A stretch of 6,237 nucleotides of DNA, taken from Nitrososphaerota archaeon (GTDB taxonomy: Archaea; Thermoproteota; Nitrososphaeria; Nitrososphaerales; CADDZS01). The notes beneath the pieces were generated by a model. The model was not told where the DNA came from and did not search any database. It saw only the letters and a list, made by a program, of their open reading frames with translations. Positions 1 through 5,105 of the stretch are shown here, one piece after another. Position 1 is the stretch's first letter. The number at the start of each line of letters is the position of its first letter. The stretch covers positions 1-6,237 of the forward strand of contig JAPCJV010000114.1 in NCBI GenBank assembly GCA_027886785.1, given 5' to 3'. The translations under genes were made by a program, and so were the position numbers.

Positions 1-38
1 ATTTCTGACTTCAAAAATGCATATCTGTATGAGAAAAA

Positions 39-49
39 GAGGAACTTTC
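39..49 (+). promoter_or_regulatory. Shine-Dalgarno-like site before the ATG at 55
   Basis: GAGGAACTTTC lies with its GAGG core 12 nt upstream of the ATG. GAGG can pair with the CCUC of the archaeal 16S rRNA 3' end. The same 11 bases recur at 623-633 before kae1 at the same distance from the start codon. This supports 55 as a genuine start, but it could also be coding sequence if the gene extends upstream. Confidence 0.5.
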
Positions 50-54
50 GGGTT

Positions 55-624
55 ATGTCAGACCGAAGATCACGTCTCAAGGGTCTAAGAGTGGAGGATA
101 TTCTGAACGAGGAACTTCGAAGGGAAATGGGAGTTGAAGAAGACCCGGAGACAGGAAAGCTTCGGATGAGCCAGCGGTTCACCCAGATCAATGAATGGGA
201 AGATATTATGCATTCTGTCTACGAACTTCCAATAGAGCTTGAAGGATACTCCAAGAAAATTTCTGAATTAGAGTATCTAAAGGAAATAGTGGACCGCCTG
301 TCAAAGCAGGATTTTGACAATGTAAAGAGGTCTGAGAGCAGGAAAAAACAGCTCAGTCAGTTTGCCAAAAAGATGAACATGTACTTCAATCTGGTTTTTA
401 CCAAGGGTTCAGAAAAAATCGGGTATGGTGTTCTGATCTACTTTCCGAACCTGAACAAGGACGCCGAAAGAAGTTCTGGAATCGTACTCGTCGAGAAGAA
501 GATCACTAACAAAGGAAAATCGGAAACGAGGTTTGAGCGTGCTCGGTTTGACGATTTCTTGATCGAAGTGAGGCCTTTCATCGAAATTCTCGGGGATCTT
601 TACCGAGAGACAAGAAAAACCTGA
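55..624 (+). CDS. Uncharacterised charged protein upstream of kae1 (start uncertain)
   Basis: I do not recognise this 189-residue protein. It has no signal peptide or membrane segment, and it is rich in Lys, Arg, Glu and Asp, so it looks cytosolic. Residues 1-115 appear mostly helical (for example LRVEDILNEELRREMG at 11-26, and a heptad-like stretch around 62-85). Two short beta-like stretches follow (GYGVLIYF at 123-130 and SGIVLVEKK at 141-149), then a C-terminal helix ending DLYRETRKT. No catalytic or metal-binding motif is evident. The ATG at 55 is preceded by GAGGA at 39-43, which supports this start. However, the same frame has no stop back to base 1, so a longer protein beginning outside the window cannot be excluded. 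It ends 14 nt before kae1, and its stop codon overlaps the kae1 ribosome-binding site, implying co-expression. A role with KEOPS would be inference from position only. Confidence 0.75.
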   Translation: MSDRRSRLKGLRVEDILNEELRREMGVEEDPETGKLRMSQRFTQINEWEDIMHSVYELPIELEGYSKKISELEYLKEIVDRLSKQDFDNVKRSESRKKQLSQFAKKMNMYFNLVFTKGSEKIGYGVLIYFPNLNKDAERSSGIVLVEKKITNKGKSETRFERARFDDFLIEVRPFIEILGDLYRETRKT

Positions 625-633
625 GGAACTTTC
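623..633 (+). promoter_or_regulatory. Shine-Dalgarno-like site for kae1
   Basis: GAGGAACTTTC begins inside the TGA stop (622-624) of the upstream gene and ends 5 nt before the TTG start of kae1. The GAGG core complements the 16S rRNA 3' end. The site supports the TTG at 639 as the start, where no ATG or GTG is available near the conserved N-terminus. Confidence 0.6.
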
Positions 634-638
634 TCTAT

Positions 639-1646
639 TTGATTTGCCTAGGCATCGAAAGCACGGCGCACACTTTCGGCGCAAGCGTTTCCGAATTAAG
701 ATCGGGTTCATTCCAGGTAAGATCGGATTCCAAAGACGTCTACAAAGCTCCCCCCGGTTCTGGGATTCATCCCAGGGAAGCATCTAGGCATCATGAAGAA
801 ACCTGCTCGGATGTCGTTGAAAAAGCTCTGGCTGAAAGCAGATGCGGTATGAAAGAGATCGACTTTGTCGCATACTCTGCGGGTCCAGGATTGGGACCCT
901 GTCTTCGGGTTGGCGCTGTCGTTGCCCGATCCCTTGCTTCTTATTTCGGGAAGGAAATCGTCCCCGTAAATCATGCAATTGGCCACATAGAACTTGGAAA
1001 GTTGCTGCTCGGTCTACAAGAACCGCTGGTGTTGCTTATTTCAGGAGGTCACACGGTAATTGCCGCAGAAAGTTCGGAGGGCTGGAAAATTTTTGGGGAA
1101 ACGATGGACCTGACAGTGGGTCAATTGCTTGACCAGCTAGGGCGATTTTTTGGAATGAACTCACCTGCCGGGCCGAAAATAGAAGCGATTGCAGCTGAAT
1201 TAGGCAGTGCACCCAATATTGTTCAAATGCTACCTTATGCAATCAAGGGAAATGACGTTTCCTACTCCGGTCTTTTGTCCTCGGCGAAAGAGGCGTTTTT
1301 AGATGGGAGTTCACAACAGGTGGTCTGTTTTTCAGTACAGGAAATTGCGTTTGCACTTCTAGCTGAAGCAACAGAAAGAGCTCTGGCCTTTACGGATAAG
1401 AAGGAGCTTTTAGTGACTGGCGGAGTCGCCGCAAATCAAAGACTCTCAGCTATGTTACGTGACATGTGTGATGCGAGGGGAGTAAGGCTTGGAGTGATTC
1501 CGAAACAATTTGCAGGAGATTGCGGCTCCCAAATTGCAGCAGCCGGGTTTCTCTTTCATGAAAAGGGGAGATCTATTCGCTTGCGAGACGCATTCGTGCG
1601 TCAGTCTTGGAGAATCGATCAGGTGAATTTTTCATCAGTGAGATAA
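639..1646 (+). CDS. kae1: KEOPS complex catalytic subunit Kae1 (tRNA N6-threonylcarbamoyladenosine synthase)
   Basis: Kae1 (TsaD/OSGEP family, ASKHA fold) transfers threonylcarbamoyl from TC-AMP to A37 of ANN-decoding tRNAs, working with Bud32, Cgi121 and Pcc1. Its 335 residues match the family's roughly 320-340. Visible motifs are LGIESTAHTFG (4-14), GIHPREASRHH (42-52), SAGPGLGPCLRVGAVVAR (80-97), the metal-binding HxxxH as NHAIGHIE (H112, H116), SGGHT (135-139), GETMDLTVGQLLD (153-165), AGPK (177-180), VSYSGLL (207-213), QEIAFALLAEATERALA (234-250), GGVAANQRL (261-269) and GDCGSQIA (293-300), where Asp294 should be the third metal ligand. The Asn that usually follows this Asp is Cys. The start is TTG at 639, placed by the conserved N-terminus and the GAGG site at 623. 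It shares one base with bud32 (TAATG), so translation is probably coupled. Identification is firm; archaeal type is supported by the adjacent Bud32. Confidence 0.96.
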   Translation: MICLGIESTAHTFGASVSELRSGSFQVRSDSKDVYKAPPGSGIHPREASRHHEETCSDVVEKALAESRCGMKEIDFVAYSAGPGLGPCLRVGAVVARSLASYFGKEIVPVNHAIGHIELGKLLLGLQEPLVLLISGGHTVIAAESSEGWKIFGETMDLTVGQLLDQLGRFFGMNSPAGPKIEAIAAELGSAPNIVQMLPYAIKGNDVSYSGLLSSAKEAFLDGSSQQVVCFSVQEIAFALLAEATERALAFTDKKELLVTGGVAANQRLSAMLRDMCDARGVRLGVIPKQFAGDCGSQIAAAGFLFHEKGRSIRLRDAFVRQSWRIDQVNFSSVR

Positions 1647-2296
1647 TGACCATGCAAAAGCTGGATCGGTCTTCTTCGATGGAAGGATCAGAGGCTAAGA
1701 TCGACCTCATCAGCTGGTACGGTTTCCCCGCAGTCAAAAAAATCAGACTGAGAAAAAACTATCGGGATTCTTCCTTAGATCGCTCTCTCCGGACGAGAAG
1801 GACAAAACAAGAGGCGGAAATTCTACATTATTCAAAATTGGCTGGAGTCTCGACGCCGGAATTGTATTTTGTAGATCCGCAAGCCTCCGAAATAGTCATG
1901 GAATTTGTGGAAGGACACTTGCTTAAGGATCTCCCAAACGACCACAAAAGGAAAGGGGAACTTTTTGAGACTGTGGGAAAACTCGTAGCAAGGCTCCACA
2001 AAAAGTCAATAATTCATGGAGACCTCACTACGAAAAATATGATCATGGCCGACGACGGCATCGTTATCTTGGATTTTGGACTTTCCTTTGTGTCTAATCG
2101 AATCGAGGACAAGGCCGAAGACTTGCATCTAATGAAGCAGGCATTGAGAAGTTCCTCACCCCTAGCGATCGCTCGCCGGGACTTTGAGTCCGTTGTGCAG
2201 GGGTATCGTTCCGAAGTGGGGCACTCTACAACGGAAATAGTTCGCAAGCAAATTACAAAAATAGAATTGAGAGGGCGATATGCTCGCGTTGACTGA
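1646..2296 (+). CDS. bud32: KEOPS complex Kae1-associated kinase/ATPase Bud32
   Basis: Bud32 is the small RIO-like atypical kinase of KEOPS. It binds Kae1, and its ATPase activity is needed for t6A formation. The 216 residues from the ATG at 1646 fit the family length. Visible features are the EGSEAKI entry (13-19), the conserved KKIRLRKNYR basic stretch with the nucleotide-binding Lys (31-40), LDRSLRTRRTKQEAEIL (44-60), MEFVEG (85-90), catalytic loop IIHGDLTTKN (122-131, Asp126, Asn131), metal-binding DFGLS (143-147), EDKAEDL (154-160) and the typical RGRY tail (209-212). The start shares one base with the kae1 stop in TAATG. A second ATG at 1652 would shorten it by two residues. AGGTGA at 1621-1626 is a good anti-SD match but sits 19 nt away. 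The frame extends to an upstream TTG at 1607, which is not needed by family alignment. The 3' end overlaps the HAM1-like gene by 17 nt. Many archaea fuse Kae1 and Bud32; here they are separate and in different frames. Confidence 0.95.
   Translation: MTMQKLDRSSSMEGSEAKIDLISWYGFPAVKKIRLRKNYRDSSLDRSLRTRRTKQEAEILHYSKLAGVSTPELYFVDPQASEIVMEFVEGHLLKDLPNDHKRKGELFETVGKLVARLHKKSIIHGDLTTKNMIMADDGIVILDFGLSFVSNRIEDKAEDLHLMKQALRSSSPLAIARRDFESVVQGYRSEVGHSTTEIVRKQITKIELRGRYARVD
2271..2275 (+). promoter_or_regulatory. Ribosome-binding site for the HAM1-like gene
   Basis: GAGGG lies inside the 3' end of bud32, with 4 nt between it and the ATG at 2280. This favours the ATG over an in-frame TTG at 2289, which would give a shorter N-terminus starting just before TEFFFATGN. 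Confidence 0.55.
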
Positions 2297-2900
2297 ATTT
2301 TTCTTTGCCACGGGAAACGACTACAAGATCGAGGAAGCAAAGGCGGCGGTCCTACAATTCAATATTGGAATTACAAAATTTGACACAGTGAAAAAACTAG
2401 AGATTCAAAATTTGGATTTGGAGGAAATTGCGAATACAGCAGTCTCCCTGATTATTTCGCAATCGAAAAAACCAATTTTCGTGGAAGACTCCGGATTATT
2501 CATCCATCATCTCAATGGTTTTCCGGGCCCTTACAGTTCGTTCGTTTTTGAAACCATTGGGGTAGATGGAATCTTGAAATTGATGGAGGAGGCAAAGACA
2601 AGAAAAGCAGAATTCAGATCCTCCGTCGCTTTTGGAATGAACGGAAAGTGGCTCGCCACGTTCTCTTCTGCGACGGAAGGGACGATCCAGCTAAAGCCAA
2701 GGGGAACAAATGGATTCGGTTTCGACCCGATCTTTGTCCCGATGTGGACTTCAAAGACGTTCTCGGAAATGGAGCTCAAGGAAAAGACCGTATATTCCCA
2801 TAGGGCTAAAGCCATCTCGAAACTGGCGTTATGGTTTCTGAACGAAGCAACGAAGAAAAATCCGGATTTGACGGAAACAGACTCTGAGGGCATTAGCTAA
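2280..2900 (+). CDS. rdgB: Non-canonical purine NTP pyrophosphatase (XTP/dITP diphosphatase, HAM1/RdgB family)
   Basis: Enzymes of this family hydrolyse deaminated nucleotides (dITP, ITP, XTP) to monophosphate plus pyrophosphate, keeping them out of DNA and RNA. The protein has 206 residues, slightly longer than the usual 185-200. Visible motifs are FFATGNDYKIEEAK (8-21, the N-terminal nucleotide and metal loop), FVEDSGLFI (67-75, with the acidic pair before SGL), NGFPGPYSSFV (79-89), RSSVAFG (113-119), TEGTI (132-136), GTNGFGFDPIFVP (142-154, the base-specificity loop) and YSHRAKAI (172-179). The C-terminal 20 or so residues past the core are polar and probably disordered. It overlaps bud32 by 17 nt and has GAGGG as its ribosome-binding site, so it is translated from the same message as the KEOPS genes. 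The stop codon lies in a small AT-rich inverted repeat just upstream of the next promoter. Confidence 0.94.
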   Translation: MLALTEFFFATGNDYKIEEAKAAVLQFNIGITKFDTVKKLEIQNLDLEEIANTAVSLIISQSKKPIFVEDSGLFIHHLNGFPGPYSSFVFETIGVDGILKLMEEAKTRKAEFRSSVAFGMNGKWLATFSSATEGTIQLKPRGTNGFGFDPIFVPMWTSKTFSEMELKEKTVYSHRAKAISKLALWFLNEATKKNPDLTETDSEGIS

Positions 2901-2905
2901 CTAAT
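2892..2905 (+). repeat. Small inverted repeat at the end of the HAM1-like gene
   Basis: ATTAG-CTAA-CTAAT can form a 5-bp stem with a 4-nt loop that contains the TAA stop codon. It is AT-rich and lacks an immediate poly-T run, so it is a weak structure. It could mark the end of the first transcription unit or be chance. Confidence 0.2.
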
Positions 2906-2932
2906 CGAAAGATCTTCCAATTTGGCGATACG

Positions 2933-2950
2933 TTTAATTTACATAATTTA
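2933..2950 (+). promoter_or_regulatory. Probable archaeal promoter (TATA-like box A) for rps15
   Basis: TTTAATTTACATAATTTA is the most AT-rich run in the 69-nt gap between the HAM1-like gene and rps15. The TTTACATA portion (2938-2945) resembles an archaeal box A and is centred about 28 nt upstream of the rps15 TTG codon, the spacing expected if transcription starts at or next to the start codon. No Shine-Dalgarno site occurs between it and the start, which fits a leaderless message. This is inferred from composition and spacing only. Confidence 0.5.
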
Positions 2951-2969
2951 GGACTTTGCCTCTTCACAC

Positions 2970-3419
2970 TTGGCACGAATCCATTCGCACAGAAGAGGAA
3001 AGTCACAATCTACCAGGCCGTCGTCGAAGCGGCCTCCGAGCTGGGTGAGCTACAGTCAGGACGAGGTCGTGGCTACAATTTCAAAGCTTGCCAAGGAAGG
3101 GCTTGGGCCCAGTCAGATTGGGTTGCGCTTGCGAGATGATTATGGAATTCCGCAGACAAAGACTTTTCTGGGAAAGAGCATCATCGAAGCGTTAAGGGAA
3201 GGCAAGAATCCTCAAACGATTCCCGAGGATCTAGGCCGACTGGTAGAGAGAGCCGCGAAACTAAAGGACCATCTCGCCAATCATCATGCGGACAGGAAAA
3301 ACGTAAGATCGCTGGAACTGTTGGAAGCGAAGATTCACCGGTTATCTAATTATTACAAGGAAAAGGAAAAACTTCCCCAATCGTGGAAGTATGCAACCGC
3401 AGTTGCCCAACTAGCTTAA
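2970..3419 (+). CDS. rps15: 30S ribosomal protein S15 (archaeal/eukaryotic uS15 type)
   Basis: uS15 binds the central domain of 16S rRNA early in small-subunit assembly and contacts the large subunit. The 149 residues have the archaeal/eukaryotic arrangement: an N-terminal extension beginning MARIHSHRRGKSQSTRP (1-17) and PPSWVSYS (22-29), a middle domain with LAKEGLGPSQIGLRLRDDYG (40-59), and the S15 core with HLANHHADRKNVRSLELLEA (101-120), IHRLSNYYKEK (122-132) and the WKYATAVAQLA tail. The TTG at 2970 is the only possible start: the frame has a TAG at 2949-2951, no ATG or GTG lies between, and MAR-H is the conserved N-terminus. There is no Shine-Dalgarno sequence, and the TATA-like element suggests a leaderless transcript. 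It ends 13 nt before the DHH gene. The sequence looks closest to Nitrososphaerota S15 by recollection. Confidence 0.97.
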   Translation: MARIHSHRRGKSQSTRPSSKRPPSWVSYSQDEVVATISKLAKEGLGPSQIGLRLRDDYGIPQTKTFLGKSIIEALREGKNPQTIPEDLGRLVERAAKLKDHLANHHADRKNVRSLELLEAKIHRLSNYYKEKEKLPQSWKYATAVAQLA

Positions 3420-3432
3420 GAATTCGTAATCA

Positions 3433-4854
3433 TTGGCAGACTTCCGATCTCTGATGGAAGACGAGCAGGCCTTCTACTCAAAAGCTCGGCGATTTGAGAG
3501 TAAGATCCTTGCCAGTGCAAAGAACAACGAAAATATTCTAATCGCGACGCATCACGACGCAGATGGGATCTGCGCGGCTGCTATTCTTTGCGAATTTGTA
3601 AGGCGCAGCAAAGGTCACTGCCAGGTCAGAGTAGTTTCCGAGCCAAACTCCAAATTCTTGGACAAGCTGGGAAGCTCAAAATTTGACCTTGTCATATTTG
3701 TAGATATTTGCGCCGGTCTGACAGGAGAAATCTCGAAGAGATTTGGGGACAAGTGGCTGATCATCGATCACCACGAAATTCCTGATCAGGAGATGGAAAT
3801 CGAAGGCGTATTGAATCCTTGGCAATTTGGAGTGGATGGAGGGTCCTCCATTAGCTCCTCTGGTTTATGCTACATAATTGCTAACGCACCCTCAGACAGA
3901 TCACTTTTCCTGGCTCTAGCGGGGGCGCTAGGCGATCGGCAGGATGTCGGGCCGAGGAGGGCGATCACCGGTTTGACTGCAAAGCTGCTCGAAGGTGATG
4001 GAAAAATCTCGAGTGCAATTGAAACAAAATACGATCTCTTGTTTTGGTGCAGGGAGACGAGGCCCGTTCATGAATCCATTGCAAATACGACTACCATTTT
4101 CATTCCTGGTCTCACGGGCAATAAGGACGCCTGTCTTGCCTCCCTGCGAGGAGCAGGGATTGAACTACGGGTCAGCAATAGATGGAAAACCTCCTCAGAA
4201 TTCGGCGAAGACGAGAAACAGAGATTGCTTGAAGCCATCGTCCCGCATCTTTCAGGGACGACATTCACTGTCGAAGATTTAGTGGGTAGCGTTTACGGAT
4301 TGAACAGCAGAGACGAATATTCAATGATGAGAGATGCGAGAGATCTGGCGATGTTGGTGAACGCCTCGGGTCGCCTGGGGAAACCTAGCAGCGCTATTTC
4401 GATTTGCCTCGGAGACGATCAAATCAATGCAAGTGAGTCCGATCAGATTATCGCCGACTATCGCTCCGAGCTCGTAAAATCCGTTCAGATGCTGATGAGC
4501 ACCGAAGATCGAATCAACGAAAAGGGAGATTACGCGCTCGTCGTGGGAGACGGCGTCGTCAGTGAAAGAATGACGGGGGCGGTGTGCCAGATAATTTCCG
4601 CGTACTCGCGGTTCCGGAACAAAGTGGTTTTTGTACGAACGACCACAATTGATGGCGATGTAAAAATCTCAGCCAGATGTGGAAAGGAAAGAACCGGCTA
4701 CGATCTAGGATCTATTCTCTCGCAGATTGCCACGGGAACCTCAGGCGTGGGAGGCGGTCACAAAACTGCGGCGGGAGCCAGATTTTCTATCGCAAAGCAG
4801 CAGGAATTCCAGCAGGCAGTGGATTCTTTATTCCAACCGCGAAGAAGAAGCTGA
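3433..4854 (+). CDS. recJ: RecJ/GAN-like single-strand nuclease (DHH-DHHA1 phosphoesterase)
   Basis: Archaeal RecJ homologues (GAN in Thermococcus) are Mn-dependent exonucleases. Some bind GINS in the replicative helicase complex, and others proofread 3' RNA ends in repair. This 473-residue protein matches their length. DHH domain motifs: I, THHDADGICAAAIL (39-52); II, LVIFVDI with Asp91; III, IIDHH (110-114); IV, GALGDRQD (164-171, Asp168). NPWQFGVDGG (128-137) and SSSGLCYIIA (141-150) are typical of archaeal members. The DHHA1 part includes NASGRLGKP (310-318) and the substrate-binding GGGHKTAAG (440-448). All metal ligands that I can place are present, so it should be active. The TTG at 3433 follows an in-frame stop (3427-3429) after one codon; the alternative ATG at 3454 removes seven residues. 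Neither has a Shine-Dalgarno site, so expression probably depends on coupling to rps15. The stop overlaps the proposed pcc1 start. Whether it acts in replication or repair cannot be read from sequence. Confidence 0.92.
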   Translation: MADFRSLMEDEQAFYSKARRFESKILASAKNNENILIATHHDADGICAAAILCEFVRRSKGHCQVRVVSEPNSKFLDKLGSSKFDLVIFVDICAGLTGEISKRFGDKWLIIDHHEIPDQEMEIEGVLNPWQFGVDGGSSISSSGLCYIIANAPSDRSLFLALAGALGDRQDVGPRRAITGLTAKLLEGDGKISSAIETKYDLLFWCRETRPVHESIANTTTIFIPGLTGNKDACLASLRGAGIELRVSNRWKTSSEFGEDEKQRLLEAIVPHLSGTTFTVEDLVGSVYGLNSRDEYSMMRDARDLAMLVNASGRLGKPSSAISICLGDDQINASESDQIIADYRSELVKSVQMLMSTEDRINEKGDYALVVGDGVVSERMTGAVCQIISAYSRFRNKVVFVRTTTIDGDVKISARCGKERTGYDLGSILSQIATGTSGVGGGHKTAAGARFSIAKQQEFQQAVDSLFQPRRRS

Positions 4855-5105
4855 AAGCTCAGCTCGTAATCGGTTTCTCTGACCGCAGGACTTTAGGCGC
4901 TGTCGATGAATCCCTCCGTCCGGATAATGTCAACTTTCCGAAGGGAATGATTTTCTCCCAGAGAAAGAAAGCAAAACGGCTCTTTATCACGATAGAATTG
5001 CTTGAAACTCAAAATTACTTTGAAACGTTAATATCTACTCTGGACGAAGTGATCTCCCACATTTACTCAGCCACACGCACTTTAGAAAAAGCTGAGATTA
5101 CATGA
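4851..5105 (+). CDS. pcc1: KEOPS complex dimerisation subunit Pcc1 (probable CTG start)
   Basis: Pcc1 is the small subunit that dimerises KEOPS and contributes to tRNA binding through Kae1. The 84 residues fit the family (about 75-90). The visible pattern is a beta strand KAQLVIGFSD (2-11), a helix with the SLRPDN signature (21-26, usually L-PDN), two strands (GMIFSQRKKA and KRLFITIELLE), and a C-terminal helix with STLDEVISHIYSATRTL (62-78). No ATG, GTG or TTG occurs in this frame between 4680 and the conserved strand. CTG at 4851 places the start where family alignment wants it and forms a CTGA overlap with the stop of the nuclease gene, mirroring the ATGA overlap with serS downstream. Alternatives are ATT at 4830, or ATG at 4677, which would add 58 residues of low-complexity, non-family sequence. 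A purine run (GAAGAAGAAG) precedes the CTG; no clear Shine-Dalgarno site is seen. The gene call is good; the start is inference. Confidence 0.82.
   Translation: MKAQLVIGFSDRRTLGAVDESLRPDNVNFPKGMIFSQRKKAKRLFITIELLETQNYFETLISTLDEVISHIYSATRTLEKAEIT

Noticed and set aside
10..30. Possible promoter TGCATAT upstream of the first gene
   Set aside because: The expected transcription start would fall near or after the ribosome-binding site, and the region may be coding; too little upstream sequence to judge.
409..783. Antisense open frame of 124 codons opposite the end of the first gene and the start of kae1
   Set aside because: It lies opposite two supported genes, crosses their junction, has a low-complexity Arg/Pro-rich translation with no recognisable motif and no plausible promoter.
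1607..1645. Upstream TTG start for bud32 adding 13 residues
   Set aside because: The added residues lie within the kae1 3' end and are not needed for Bud32 alignment; the ATG at 1646 gives the usual coupled overlap.
2784..2805. Thr in the EKTVYSHR motif of the HAM1-like protein, where KN is common
   Set aside because: From memory this position varies in the family (Ser in the E. coli enzyme), so it does not indicate loss of activity.
2531..2893. Antisense open frame of 120 codons opposite the HAM1-like gene
   Set aside because: It is fully opposite conserved coding sequence and its translation shows no family resemblance.
3393..3406. GCAAC-CGCA-GTTGC hairpin near the end of rps15
   Set aside because: A 5-bp stem inside the coding sequence with no poly-T run; too weak to call a terminator or regulatory structure.
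4677..4850. N-terminal extension of Pcc1 from the ATG at 4677
   Set aside because: The extra 58 residues are read out of frame through the conserved DHHA1 region of the nuclease, are Arg/Gly/Ser-rich and are not part of the Pcc1 family; the CTG start fits alignment and gene spacing better.
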